Below are positions 8,444 through 17,036 of a stretch of DNA of 64,000 nucleotides, piece by piece (positions within the stretch are counted from its first letter, which is position 1; each line of letters begins with the position of its first letter). The stretch is from Pollutimonas sp963706785. GTDB taxonomy: Bacteria > Pseudomonadota > Gammaproteobacteria > Burkholderiales > Burkholderiaceae_B. The position numbers and the translations under genes are program-made. The notes beneath the pieces were generated by a model. The model searched no databases. It saw only the letters and a program-made list of their open reading frames with translations, and was not told where the DNA came from. The stretch is from positions 558,001-622,000 of the forward strand of contig CAVPNJ010000004.1 in the NCBI GenBank assembly GCA_963706785.1, written 5' to 3'.

Positions 8444-10216
8444 ATGACTTCTGTACCCATCCCCGCACCGGTTTCAAATTTTCTGCGCACCATCATCGAT
8501 AACGACCTTACGCAGGGCCGCTATGCCGATAAGCGCTGGGCGGGGCAGCCCGGGCCTGCATCTGTGCAGCAACAGGGAAGTATCGACACTGCTCGCATCC
8601 GCACACGTTTTCCGCCCGAACCGAATGGCTACCTGCACATCGGCCACGCGAAAAGCATCTGTCTGAATTTCGGTTTGGCACGCGATTACCAAGGTGCCTG
8701 CCATTTACGCTTTGACGACACTAATCCCGAGAAAGAAGAAGACGAGTACGTCAAAGCCATTATCGACATGGTGAAATGGCTGGGCTTCGACTGGAAGTAC
8801 GGCGAAGAGAACAACTGTTACTTTGCCAGCGACTATTTTCACTATATGTACGGTTTTGCACAGGCGCTGGTAAAGGCCGGTCATGCCTATGTCGATGAAC
8901 AAAATGCCGAGCAGATGCGAGCCATGCGGGGAACCCTTACCGAAAAGGGCAAAAATTCTCCGTGGCGCGATCGTCCGGCGGCCGAATCGCTTGCCTTATT
9001 AGAGGAAATGCGTGAAGGCAAGCACCCCGACGGCAGTTTGGCCCTGCGCGCGAAGATCGATATGGGCTCGCCCAATATCAATATGCGCGACCCGGTGTTG
9101 TACCGCATCCGCCACGTCGCCCATCATCGCACCGGAAGCGAATGGTGCATATACCCGATGTATGCATGGGCGCATCCGGTAGAAGACGCACTTGAAGGTA
9201 TTACACACAGCATATGCACTTTGGAATTTGAAGACCAGCGGCCTTTTTATGACTGGATTCTTAATCGCTTGGCCGAACTTGGCCAGTTGTCGCAGCCGCT
9301 TCCACGGCAGTACGAATTTGCCCGCCTGAATTTAAGCTATGTCGTAACGAGTAAACGCAAGCTGCTCCAGTTGGTACGCGAAGGCCGTGTTAGCGGCTGG
9401 GACGACCCACGTCTTCCCACGCTTGCGGGCTTGAGGCGCCGCGGCTATACGCCCGAAGCGATACGGCTGTTTTGCGAGCGTTTGGGTGTATCAAAGGCTG
9501 ATTCCCGCATCGACTACAGCGTGCTCGAGCAGGCCCTGCGAGACGACCTTGACCCGAAAGCGGCTCGAGCAGTAGCCGTGATCGACCCTATAAAACTTGT
9601 GTTGACCAATTATCCCGAAGGGCATAGCGAACTCTGCACCGCCCCCTTGAATCCGCATGATGCGGATGCCGGCATGCGAGAGTTCCCATTGTCGCGTGAA
9701 CTATTGATAGAGCGCGACGACTTCAAAGAAGATCCACCGAAAAAATATTTCCGCCTCTTCCCTGGCAATACGGTACGCTTGAAATACGGCTATATTATTC
9801 GTTGCACTGGCTGTGTTAAAGATGATCAAGGCAATATTGTCGAGGTCCATGCTGAATACTTGCCCGAAACCAAAAGTGGCACACCTGGCGCGGACTCGGT
9901 AAAAGTAAAAGGCAACATCACTTGGGTTAGCGCCGCTCACGCAGTCGCAGCTGAAATACGCATGTATGATCGACTTTTCAGCGAACCGCATCCTGATGCC
10001 GGCGACAAGGATTTCCTCGCAGCCCTCAATCCGGACTCATGCCAGGTCGTACAGGGCTGGCTCGAACCGGGCCTGCGGGCAATACCTGGCACCACATGGC
10101 AATTTGAAAGACTGGGCTATTTTGTTGCTGATCGCGAAGAATCGACGGAGCAAAAGCCTATCATCAATCGTGCTATTACCCTTAGGGATTCGTGGATTCC
10201 TAAAACCAATGTATAA
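8444..10216 (+). CDS. glnS: Glutaminyl-tRNA synthetase
   Basis: A 590-residue class I aminoacyl-tRNA synthetase that charges tRNA-Gln directly. The HIGH motif is in FPPEPNGYLHIGHAKS (about residue 60), followed by the GlnRS/GluRS helix CLNFGLARDYQGACHLRFDD. TNPEKEEDEYV is specific for GlnRS. The KMSKS equivalent reads VVTSKRKLLQLV. The C-terminal anticodon-binding beta barrels (about 350-590) end in GYFVADRE and ITLRDSW. It starts with ATG at 8444, 110 bp from the divergent cydA start; minC follows 35 bp after its stop. Length and motifs match GlnRS rather than GluRS. A non-canonical TSKR in place of MSKR is the only small oddity. Confidence 0.97.
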   Translation: MTSVPIPAPVSNFLRTIIDNDLTQGRYADKRWAGQPGPASVQQQGSIDTARIRTRFPPEPNGYLHIGHAKSICLNFGLARDYQGACHLRFDDTNPEKEEDEYVKAIIDMVKWLGFDWKYGEENNCYFASDYFHYMYGFAQALVKAGHAYVDEQNAEQMRAMRGTLTEKGKNSPWRDRPAAESLALLEEMREGKHPDGSLALRAKIDMGSPNINMRDPVLYRIRHVAHHRTGSEWCIYPMYAWAHPVEDALEGITHSICTLEFEDQRPFYDWILNRLAELGQLSQPLPRQYEFARLNLSYVVTSKRKLLQLVREGRVSGWDDPRLPTLAGLRRRGYTPEAIRLFCERLGVSKADSRIDYSVLEQALRDDLDPKAARAVAVIDPIKLVLTNYPEGHSELCTAPLNPHDADAGMREFPLSRELLIERDDFKEDPPKKYFRLFPGNTVRLKYGYIIRCTGCVKDDQGNIVEVHAEYLPETKSGTPGADSVKVKGNITWVSAAHAVAAEIRMYDRLFSEPHPDAGDKDFLAALNPDSCQVVQGWLEPGLRAIPGTTWQFERLGYFVADREESTEQKPIINRAITLRDSWIPKTNV

Positions 10217-10251
10217 GCAAAGATGTAAATCCAATTTGTGAAAACCGACCT

Positions 10252-11046
10252 GTGAGCGACTCTTCTCCCCACCGCAAGGGCCAACTGGCCCTCGACTTCA
10301 AAAGCGCGACGCTTTATGCCTTGCGCGTCGTGCTGCATAGCCACGATACGACAGACCTGATTGCGGCCCTGGACCAGCGCATGCATGATGCCGGCTCGTT
10401 CTTTGAGAACGAACCCGTTGTGATCGATGCCACCCTGATAGACCAGCCCCTGGATTGGGCGGCGTTGGTGCAGGCCCTGAAGGCCCACCGGCTTCATCCT
10501 GTGGGGGTCGTGGCCCTCGACAGCAACCTCGAACCCGCCAAAGCTTGCGGCCTGGTGGCCGTGGACCTTGCTAATCCGGCACCACGCCCAGTCAGTACAC
10601 CTGTGGCCGACAAAGACGTGCCCGTCGTCGCGCCACCCACAGCAGATCAAACCACTTCTGTTGCGGCGCCTGTTAATGCAGCGCCCGATCCGACAATACC
10701 GGAAATAGCCCCGGCTGCGATGGTAATCAATCGTCAACTACGGTCAGGACAACGCATTTACGCCCGTAATACGGATCTGATTGTTATCGGCGTCGTCAGC
10801 CAAGGTGCTGAAATCATTGCAGATGGCAATATCCACGTGTATGGTCCATTGCGCGGCAAAGCGATGGCTGGAGCCCGCGGCGACACCACAGCAAGAATAT
10901 TTACAACGCAGCTGGATCCTGAACTTCTGGCCATAGCCGGCGTGTATCGGGTGATTGAAACTCGTTTGGATCCCAGCTTGCTAAATCAGCCGACGATAGT
11001 TCAACTAGATGGTGACCAATTGAAAATCACCTCGCTAGGCAAGTAA
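10252..11046 (+). CDS. minC: Septum site-determining protein MinC
   Basis: 264 residues from a GTG start at 10252. The N-terminal domain (about 5-110, FKSATLYALRVVLHS and GVVALD) blocks FtsZ polymerisation. A Pro/Ala/Val-rich linker follows (about 110-150). The C-terminal right-handed beta helix (about 160-264, LRSGQRIYARNTDLIVIGVV, DGNIHVYGPLRGKAMAGARG) dimerises and binds MinD. The order minC-minD-minE is the standard cell-division site-selection operon. The 110-bp gap before minD is A+T-rich and could hold an additional promoter. Confidence 0.95.
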   Translation: MSDSSPHRKGQLALDFKSATLYALRVVLHSHDTTDLIAALDQRMHDAGSFFENEPVVIDATLIDQPLDWAALVQALKAHRLHPVGVVALDSNLEPAKACGLVAVDLANPAPRPVSTPVADKDVPVVAPPTADQTTSVAAPVNAAPDPTIPEIAPAAMVINRQLRSGQRIYARNTDLIVIGVVSQGAEIIADGNIHVYGPLRGKAMAGARGDTTARIFTTQLDPELLAIAGVYRVIETRLDPSLLNQPTIVQLDGDQLKITSLGK

Positions 11047-11156
11047 GATAATTTTTGTTGCGAACCAACCGTTAAATAAACGCAGATCCAGCAACTTTGT
11101 TGCCGTTTTGCTTTACGATTATAAGATTTACCTAAAACTAAAGGAATGCAATCGTC

Positions 11157-11972
11157 ATGGCGCGAATTGTTGTGGTGACTTCCGGCAAAGGCGGGGTGGG
11201 CAAAACAACCACCAGTGCCAGCTTCTCCTCAGGACTGGCGATGCGGGGCCATAAAACGGTGGTTATCGACTTCGACGTCGGCTTGCGCAATCTTGATCTG
11301 ATCATGGGTTGCGAACGCCGAGTGGTCTATGATTTCGTCAACGTAATCCAGGGCGAGGCCACGCTTAATCAGGCGCTCATCCGCGACAAGCAACTGGAAA
11401 ACCTTTTCATACTGCCCGCATCGCAAACCCGCGATAAAGATGCGCTGACCATGGAAGGCGTAGAAAAGGCGCTCAAAGATCTGGCCGAAATGGGCTTCGA
11501 ATATATTGTGTGCGACTCGCCTGCCGGCATTGAAACGGGCGCCCTGATGGCCTCGTATTTCGCTGACGATGCGTTGGTCGTCACCAACCCCGAAGTCTCG
11601 TCGGTACGCGACTCCGACCGTATTCTGGGAATACTTTCGGCCAAGTCGCGACGTGCTGAAAAAGCTGAAGACCCCGTCAAAGAGTACCTTCTGCTTACTC
11701 GGTACAACCCCAAACGTGTCGCAGACGGCGAGATGCTTTCGTTGAAAGATATCGAAGACATCTTGCGCATCAAGCTGCTTGGCGTCGTACCCGAGTCCGA
11801 GTCAGTGCTGCAGGCATCCAACCAGGGTATCCCCGCCATCCATATACGCGATAGCGACGTGTCAGCCGCATACCAGGATATTGTTGCGCGCTATCTGGGT
11901 GAAGACAAACCCTTGCGATTCGTCGACTACGAAAAACCCGGCCTATTCAAGCGCCTCTTTGGAGGGAAATGA
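11157..11972 (+). CDS. minD: Septum site-determining ATPase MinD
   Basis: A 271-residue ParA/MinD-type ATPase. The deviant Walker A is TSGKGGVGKTT at the N terminus, with both lysines. The switch region reads IDFDVGLRNLDLIMG and Walker B is in YIVCDSPAGIE. The C terminus YEKPGLFKRLFGGK is the amphipathic membrane-targeting helix. MinD-ATP binds the membrane, recruits MinC and is released by MinE, giving pole-to-pole oscillation. The minE start follows after one base; its ribosome binding site GGAGGG lies inside the last codons of minD. Confidence 0.98.
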   Translation: MARIVVVTSGKGGVGKTTTSASFSSGLAMRGHKTVVIDFDVGLRNLDLIMGCERRVVYDFVNVIQGEATLNQALIRDKQLENLFILPASQTRDKDALTMEGVEKALKDLAEMGFEYIVCDSPAGIETGALMASYFADDALVVTNPEVSSVRDSDRILGILSAKSRRAEKAEDPVKEYLLLTRYNPKRVADGEMLSLKDIEDILRIKLLGVVPESESVLQASNQGIPAIHIRDSDVSAAYQDIVARYLGEDKPLRFVDYEKPGLFKRLFGGK

Positions 11973-11973
11973 T

Positions 11974-12234
11974 ATGTCCTTCCTGTCTTTCTTGCTCGGT
12001 CAAAAAAAGACTTCTGCCAGCGTCGCAAAAGATCGCTTGCAGCTTATTCTCATTAACGAACGTGGCGACGGCATCACCCCCGACTATCTGCCCCGCTTGC
12101 AAAAAGAACTTGTCGAAGTGATCTCGCGCTACGTCAAGATCAATCCTGAAGACATCAAGGTCAATCTGGACCGCCAGGATTCCCTGGAAATTCTTGAAGT
12201 TAAAATTGAGATGCCTCAGGCAGAAGAACGCTAA
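11974..12234 (+). CDS. minE: Cell division topological specificity factor MinE
   Basis: 86 residues from the ATG at 11974, preceded by GGAGGG (11961-11966) at proper distance. A longer reading of the same frame runs back into minD and is not real. The N terminus SFLSFLLGQKKTSAS is the membrane-binding helix. RLQLILINERGD is the anti-MinCD segment that stimulates the MinD ATPase, and the C-terminal domain (about 35-86, LPRLQKELVEVISRYVKI) forms the topological-specificity dimer. It is the last gene of the min operon and is followed by a strong terminator. Confidence 0.97.
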   Translation: MSFLSFLLGQKKTSASVAKDRLQLILINERGDGITPDYLPRLQKELVEVISRYVKINPEDIKVNLDRQDSLEILEVKIEMPQAEER

Positions 12235-12245
12235 ACGGCCTGAAA

Positions 12246-12267
12246 CCAGCAGTATGCATACTGCTGG
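12246..12267. other. Perfect 22-bp palindrome downstream of minE
   Basis: CCAGCAGTAT and ATACTGCTGG flank a central GC without mismatch. It lies between the minE stop (12234) and the terminator at 12276. It could be a protein-binding operator, a secondary structure protecting the transcript end, or part of a double terminator. The sequence alone does not decide. Confidence 0.6.
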
Positions 12268-12275
12268 GCAAAAAA

Positions 12276-12298
12276 AAGCCGGCTCAGCGAGCCGGCTT
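12276..12298. terminator. Bidirectional rho-independent terminator between minE and the lipoprotein gene
   Basis: The stem AAGCCGGCT / AGCCGGCTT with a short CAGCG loop is preceded by eight A and followed by TTTT. On the plus strand it would end the min operon; on the minus strand the A run becomes a U tract and would end the gene at 12315-12542. The position between two convergent genes fits. Confidence 0.85.
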
Positions 12299-12314
12299 TT
12301 CAAATCGCGAGCTA

Positions 12315-12542
12315 CTAACGGTTCTTGCCAACCTGGTCGCCGATTACGCCACCGATTGCCGCACCGCCTACAGTACCCAGGACACCGCCATTCGAAATCA
12401 CCGCGCCACCCACGGCGCCGATACCGGCACCGGTTACGGCGCTTTTCTGACGACCGCTCATGCTGTCCCAGGACGAGCAGCCGGCCATTGTGAACGCTAG
12501 CAAGCCTATGGCACCCAGCTTAGTAAAGGTAGCAAATTTCAT
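12315..12542 (-). CDS. Small glycine-zipper lipoprotein
   Basis: A 75-residue precursor with a lipoprotein signal (MKFATFTKLGAIGLLAFTMA) and the lipobox MAGC, so Cys22 should be lipidated. The mature part SSWDSMSGRQKS is followed by a glycine-zipper domain (GAGIGAVGGAVI, GTVGGAAIGGVIGDQVG) of the kind seen in OsmB and Rick_17kDa_Anti/SlyB-type proteins. It probably inserts in or associates with the outer membrane. It is transcribed alone toward the shared terminator. A stress-induced role is suggested only by family resemblance to OsmB. Confidence 0.85.
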   Translation of the reverse strand: MKFATFTKLGAIGLLAFTMAGCSSWDSMSGRQKSAVTGAGIGAVGGAVISNGGVLGTVGGAAIGGVIGDQVGKNR

Positions 12543-12656
12543 ATTTTATCTCCGAACAAACACATTCATGACGCTACGTTACTCCATTTACGGCCCAATA
12601 GCGCATCTTCGAAACATGTCGTTGTTAGCCGAAGAAACAGATGTATCAAACAAGTA

Positions 12657-13199
12657 TCAGCCTTCTTTTATGACGGCGAGCACTTCGCGGAATTGCGGAT
12701 GCGCAGGCGATTCCAGCCATTCAAAAACGGCCATTTCCGAACTAATTTGTTCACGATTGTAATAAGACCAACGTGCGCAGGCTGCGATACGGTCGTTATC
12801 CCGCCGCGATCCGATACAGTCGGTAACTAATATCGGCGAAAAACCCAGACCGGCTAGACCCAGACCTGTTTGTAACACGCACACATGGGCTTCAGTGCCC
12901 AATAACAACACATTATGGCGGCCGGAGGGTAGCTCGGGCAAAAAGCTTTTTTCGCGCGTGGCATCGAAATAGGTCTTGTGTATGACATGATCTACCCAAG
13001 TGCGCAGTTTGGGGTCGGTCGACCCTATTTTGTCCACACAATGTTCGGTGGCAATAACGGGGACGCCCAGCAACTGGGCTGCACGCAGCAAGCGCTCGAC
13101 GCGCCCAAGTACCCCTTCGTGATCGTTAATGGCAGGCAGCAAGGCCGACTGCATATCGACCAACAGAATCATGGAATCATGGGTACTTAGAGCGGCCAT
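12657..13199 (-). CDS. Isochorismatase-family cysteine hydrolase (YcaC-like)
   Basis: A 180-residue alpha/beta hydrolase of the isochorismatase superfamily. The catalytic triad can be placed: Asp in ILLVDMQ (about residue 15), Lys in VIHKTYFDA (about 75) and Cys in TEAHVCVLQT (about 105), with the usual cis-peptide environment. Length and the RDNDRIA segment fit the YcaC/nicotinamidase-like branch. The substrate cannot be inferred. It lies downstream of ettA on the same strand, 23 bases after the ettA stop, so the two may be co-transcribed. Confidence 0.85.
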   Translation of the reverse strand: MAALSTHDSMILLVDMQSALLPAINDHEGVLGRVERLLRAAQLLGVPVIATEHCVDKIGSTDPKLRTWVDHVIHKTYFDATREKSFLPELPSGRHNVLLLGTEAHVCVLQTGLGLAGLGFSPILVTDCIGSRRDNDRIAACARWSYYNREQISSEMAVFEWLESPAHPQFREVLAVIKEG

Positions 13200-13222
13200 A
13201 TGAACTCCGTTAAGAAATCGTG

Positions 13223-14896
13223 TTATTTCAAAGCCTTATAACGCAGACGCTTCGGTTTGGCGCCATCCTCACCCAGACGGCGCTTTTTATCGGCCTCGTA
13301 TTCCTGATAGTTGCCGTCAAAGAATATGGCCTGGGAATCACCTTCGAACGCCAGTATATGGGTTGCGATCCGGTCCAGGAACCACCGATCATGACTGATA
13401 ACCATTACGCTGCCCGCAAATTCAAGCAAAGCATCTTCCAGGGCGCGCAGGGTTTCGACATCGAGATCGTTTGACGGTTCATCAAGCAAGAGCACATTGC
13501 CGCCAGCAATAAGGGTTTTAGCAAGATGCAGCCGGCCGCGTTCACCACCGGACAACTTTCCGACAAGCTTATTCTGATCAGCGCCCTTGAAATTGAATCG
13601 GCCCAGATAAGCGCGCGATGCCATTTCGAAACGCCCGACCGTCAATAGATCGGCACCGTCGGACACCGCATCAAACACCGTTTTTCCGTCGGGCAGCGAT
13701 TCGCGAGACTGATCCACGAAGGCCAGCTTGACCGTCTTGCCAATGTTGACCGACCCCGAATCGGGGGTCTCTTGCCCGGCGATCATGCGAAAGAGCGTAG
13801 ATTTACCTGCACCGTTGGGACCGATAATCCCGACAATCGCACCCGCAGGCACTTTGAAACTTAGATTGTCGATAAGCAGGCGGTCGCCAAATGCCTTGCT
13901 GACGTTCTCGAATTCGATAACTTCATTGCCAAGCCGCTCGGAGACAGGAATGAAAATTTCCTGGGTTTCATTCCGCTTTTGATATTCATGTGACGACAGC
14001 TCTTCGAATCGGGACAGACGCGCTTTGGCCTTGGCCTGACGGCCCTTGGGATTCTGGCGCACCCATTCGAGTTCTTTCTTGATGGTGCGCTGGCGGGCAG
14101 ATTCAGATGCCTCTTCTTGCTTCAGGCGATCGTCCTTCTGTTCGAGCCACGAGCTGTAGTTGCCTTTCCAGGGAATGCCATAGCCGCGATCCAGTTCGAG
14201 TATCCATTCGGCGGCGTTATCCAGGAAATACCGGTCGTGGGTTACGCCCACAACGGTGCCCGGAAACTTGCGGAGGAATTGTTCGAGCCATTCAACGCTT
14301 TCGGCATCCAGGTGGTTGGTAGGCTCGTCTAGCAGCAGCATATCTGGCTTAGACAACAGCAAGCGGCACAATGCGACGCGACGCTTTTCGCCACCGGACA
14401 GCTTGCCGATGACAGCGTCCCAGGGGGCCAGACGCAAAGCGTCGGCCGCGATTTCCATTTGATGTTCGATATCGTCCGCGCCGCTGGATGCGGCCGCCGC
14501 AATAATCGATTCAAGTTCAGCCTGCTCGGTGGCCAGCTGATCGAAATCGGCATCGGGCTCAGAATAGGCGGCGTATACTTCTTCGAGGCGCTTGCGGGCC
14601 GTGAATAATTCGCCCAGACCTTCCTCGACCGATTGACGCACTGTGTGTTCGGCATTCAGCAAAGGCTCTTGGGGAAGATAACCAATTTTAATTCCGGCCA
14701 TCGGGATGGCTTCACCCTCGATCTCGCGGTCTATGCCAGCCATGATCTTCAGCAGGGTCGACTTTCCAGACCCATTCAGACCGAGAACGCCGATCTTGGC
14801 GCCCGGAAAGAAAGACAAGGAAATATCGCGCAGGATCTGCCGTTTCGGCGGCACGATTTTTCCAACCCGATTCATTGTGTATACGTATTGAGCCAT
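13223..14896 (-). CDS. ettA: Energy-dependent translational throttle protein EttA (ABC-F)
   Basis: A 557-residue ABC-F ATPase with two nucleotide-binding domains and no membrane domain. NBD1: Walker A GLNGSGKSTLL (about residue 40), signature LSGGEKRRVALCRLL, Walker B region LLDEPTNHLDAESVEWLE. The ABC-F linker follows, then NBD2 with GPNGAGKSTLFRM, LSGGERGRLHLAKTL and LLDEPSNDLDVETLR; DEPSND is characteristic of EttA. EttA binds the ribosomal E site and gates the first elongation step according to the ATP/ADP ratio. Length matches E. coli EttA (555). Confidence 0.95.
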   Translation of the reverse strand: MAQYVYTMNRVGKIVPPKRQILRDISLSFFPGAKIGVLGLNGSGKSTLLKIMAGIDREIEGEAIPMAGIKIGYLPQEPLLNAEHTVRQSVEEGLGELFTARKRLEEVYAAYSEPDADFDQLATEQAELESIIAAAASSGADDIEHQMEIAADALRLAPWDAVIGKLSGGEKRRVALCRLLLSKPDMLLLDEPTNHLDAESVEWLEQFLRKFPGTVVGVTHDRYFLDNAAEWILELDRGYGIPWKGNYSSWLEQKDDRLKQEEASESARQRTIKKELEWVRQNPKGRQAKAKARLSRFEELSSHEYQKRNETQEIFIPVSERLGNEVIEFENVSKAFGDRLLIDNLSFKVPAGAIVGIIGPNGAGKSTLFRMIAGQETPDSGSVNIGKTVKLAFVDQSRESLPDGKTVFDAVSDGADLLTVGRFEMASRAYLGRFNFKGADQNKLVGKLSGGERGRLHLAKTLIAGGNVLLLDEPSNDLDVETLRALEDALLEFAGSVMVISHDRWFLDRIATHILAFEGDSQAIFFDGNYQEYEADKKRRLGEDGAKPKRLRYKALK

Positions 14897-15038
14897 GGCA
14901 ACAAAAGTCTGATAGAGGTAAAAGGTCGATTGTAGGCCGGACAGGGAAATAAAGTGTTATTCGGGTTACAAGGCGGGCTGCTCACACAATCCCTACATGC
15001 CTTAAAATAACAAGTTCTTTACCCTGACCTTGACAGCC

Positions 15039-15557
15039 ATGCCCACCACGCAAGATTCCCCTCTGGTTTTTTCTGCCGATGAACTCGACCTGATCGGCCG
15101 TACGGCTGATGCTCTAAGCGCCTACATGGGCAAGCCAGTTCTGGCAGAGGTCATCAATGCCGACGAAACGGGCTTCGAGTGGGCGATATTCGCCGTACCG
15201 CTCGACATCGAGGACGACCCAAAAGACCTGGTCATCGTTCAAATCGGTGGCTCAGGCGGAAAAATCGTAGGCAACCAAGGCGGACTCGTCATTGCCGATG
15301 GCGACATTTACGATTGCGAATATCTATGGGCAATCCAGCTATCCGACCTCGAAGGCGTCCGCTTCATCAAGGTGGATCAGGAAGGTGAAGAAATAGCCTG
15401 GTCGGAAAATCTACGCGACGTCCTTCCTTTCGTCATGACCGACGAAGCCATAAGCGACGACATTGACGACAACGACGACCTTGAAGACGATAGTCCGGAT
15501 GACGACGACGATATCTTCGACCCAAACGGATCTTCGACAGGCCGTACCCTGCACTGA
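15039..15557 (+). CDS. Hypothetical protein with a strongly acidic C-terminal tail
   Basis: 172 residues from the ATG at 15039; a TTG three codons upstream (15030) also opens the frame. I do not recognise a named family. The first 130 residues look like a compact alpha/beta fold (LVFSADELDLIGRTADALSA, WAIFAVPLD, LVIVQIGGSGGKIVGNQGG, IYDCEYLWAIQLSDLEGVRF). The last 35 residues are almost all Asp/Glu (DDIDDNDDLEDDSPDDDDD) and probably disordered. There is no signal peptide or membrane helix. It stands alone between ettA and a convergent glycosyltransferase. Confidence 0.75.
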   Translation: MPTTQDSPLVFSADELDLIGRTADALSAYMGKPVLAEVINADETGFEWAIFAVPLDIEDDPKDLVIVQIGGSGGKIVGNQGGLVIADGDIYDCEYLWAIQLSDLEGVRFIKVDQEGEEIAWSENLRDVLPFVMTDEAISDDIDDNDDLEDDSPDDDDDIFDPNGSSTGRTLH

Positions 15558-15601
15558 CACAGCCGCAGCGATGCACTCGCCGCCGACCGGTTAAGTCACT
15601 A

Positions 15602-16528
15602 TTAGGTTCTGGTGCGGTCCCGCATATACAACAAAGCTCCTATGGGCCACATCAGGCCTACCAGCGCGCGAGCCCCTATCCCGCGCAAAGTATGGCCGCT
15701 CGGAAAAGGTTGATTGCTATGACGCAGATGCAGCGAAAAACGGGTATAGCGCGCGGCAGCCATCAGGAAAGTGTGTGGTTGGTAGCGAAACCACGGCAAA
15801 CACTCGACGATAGTATCCTGCGCTAATAGCCATAAACCGAGCGCATGTGGCTGGCCTTCCCTACTCTGATTGGAAAGGGAGTCGGCACTATCGTGATAGA
15901 CCCTGAACACCTGATTTACAAAACGGGTCAGGTAACCGGCCCGCGCGATTGCCCGCCACACCAGGCTCTCGGGCACGAAACCGGCGATCTCCTCTGGAAA
16001 AGGGAACTGCAGCAGCACATCGGTGCGCAGACAACCGAACTTTTCTCCCCTGATATGGTATTTGAATGTCATATCGAGCGCGGTGGCATCGAAAATATCC
16101 TTGGGAAACATATCACCGACCACATGACCGTCTGGACGTGAGCACAGCCCTGTAATCGCCACAAACCTCGACCGTTCTTCTTCAGGGATTTCGTGCCACG
16201 CCCCTGCCATGGCATAAAGGGCGTTGGTATCGAGGCTGTCGTCGCTATCCAGAACGACAACCAGTTCCCCGTTCGCCTTTTTTACACCACGATTAAAGGC
16301 TGTTTTTTTATGCTGGTTCTTTTGCCAAACATAATGAATGGGGAAACTGGCTTCCTGCTGCCAACCCATGACCATGACCCGGGTACTATCGGTCGAGCCA
16401 TCATCGACAATGACCCATTCGAAATCTTGGAAAGACTGTTCCCGCAAGGAAAGATAGGCTCTTTCCAAGGTATGAGCCCTGTTATAGGTGGGCGTTATGA
16501 CAGTAAAGAGATGACGCCAGGTCAGCAT
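15602..16528 (-). CDS. Family 2 glycosyltransferase
   Basis: A 308-residue GT-A fold glycosyltransferase. The N terminus FTVITPTYNRAHTLERAYLS and VIVDDGSTDST bind the nucleotide sugar, and VVVLDSDDSLD carries the DxD-type metal-binding motif (about residues 93-99). The C-terminal third is basic and hydrophobic (GARALVGLMWPIGALLYM), suggesting membrane association. Its substrate, probably a surface polysaccharide or LPS precursor, cannot be told. There are no other polysaccharide genes nearby, so it is an isolated glycosyltransferase. Confidence 0.88.
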   Translation of the reverse strand: MLTWRHLFTVITPTYNRAHTLERAYLSLREQSFQDFEWVIVDDGSTDSTRVMVMGWQQEASFPIHYVWQKNQHKKTAFNRGVKKANGELVVVLDSDDSLDTNALYAMAGAWHEIPEEERSRFVAITGLCSRPDGHVVGDMFPKDIFDATALDMTFKYHIRGEKFGCLRTDVLLQFPFPEEIAGFVPESLVWRAIARAGYLTRFVNQVFRVYHDSADSLSNQSREGQPHALGLWLLAQDTIVECLPWFRYQPHTFLMAAARYTRFSLHLRHSNQPFPSGHTLRGIGARALVGLMWPIGALLYMRDRTRT

Positions 16529-16571
16529 AGTTATTTTCTATATGTTCTGCCAATGCAAGGGATAATAGGCC

Positions 16572-16603
16572 AAAAAAAAACCGCAGACCTTGAATCTGCG
16601 GTT
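16572..16603 (-). terminator. Rho-independent terminator on the minus strand
   Basis: The 9-bp stem AACCGCAGA / TCTGCGGTT has a seven-base loop. On the minus strand it is followed by a run of U. It lies downstream of the 42-codon gene at 16765-16893 and upstream of the glycosyltransferase start, so it would end the transcript of the small gene, leaving a 3' region of about 160 nt. Confidence 0.8.
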
Positions 16604-16764
16604 TCCTTGCCTTACTTACATCCAGACATAATTTGTGCAACAAATACGGCTTTAAATACACCTTGCTGTTGCAACAGCTATACGTCGACGCAAAAAATGG
16701 CTTACACGTTCAATATCAAACCGGCTTAACAATTAGCGGTTCCGACACTGAGCCGGCTTCAATA

Positions 16765-16893
16765 TTAAGCGCGTTTGACTTTTTCCAGCATTTTGAAAAC
16801 GCCTTTAGGTGCGCGAATAAAAAGACGCTTGAATGCTTTACCCAAGCAACGGCGCTCGAGAGTATTGCGACGCGTACGTTTGATTTCTGCCAT
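16765..16893 (-). CDS. 42-residue highly basic small protein
   Basis: An ATG at 16893 is preceded by GGAGA at a suitable distance and the frame runs 42 codons to TAA. The protein begins MAEIKRTRRNTLERRCLG and ends KMLEKVKRA; about one third of the residues are Lys or Arg, giving a very high pI, and there is one cysteine. I do not recognise the family. The size and charge are like a small ribosome-associated or nucleic-acid-binding protein, but it is not bS21. Evidence for reality is the good start signal and its own terminator at 16572-16603. It is divergent from uvrA, 143 bp away. Confidence 0.65.
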   Translation of the reverse strand: MAEIKRTRRNTLERRCLGKAFKRLFIRAPKGVFKMLEKVKRA

Positions 16894-17036
16894 GATGATC
16901 TCCGATCTTTACATGCGTAGGCTCGCAAAGACGCGACCCCGAAAATTGGTTAACTCGGTATTCTACCTTAAAAATGCCAGCCTACACAAAGAAGGCGACG
17001 CCTGACCAGCGAAAGAAGAACGATTATCATAATGTC

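Noticed and set aside
11369..11839. Minus-strand frame in minD
   Set aside because: It is the complement of a highly conserved gene.
12246..12267. Separate terminator for minE
   Set aside because: The palindrome has no loop bases and no U tract; the following hairpin at 12276 is the clear terminator.
16716..16928. 70-codon minus-strand frame overlapping the 42-codon gene
   Set aside because: It lacks a ribosome binding site. The other frame has GGAGA-ATG, a basic protein and a proper end.
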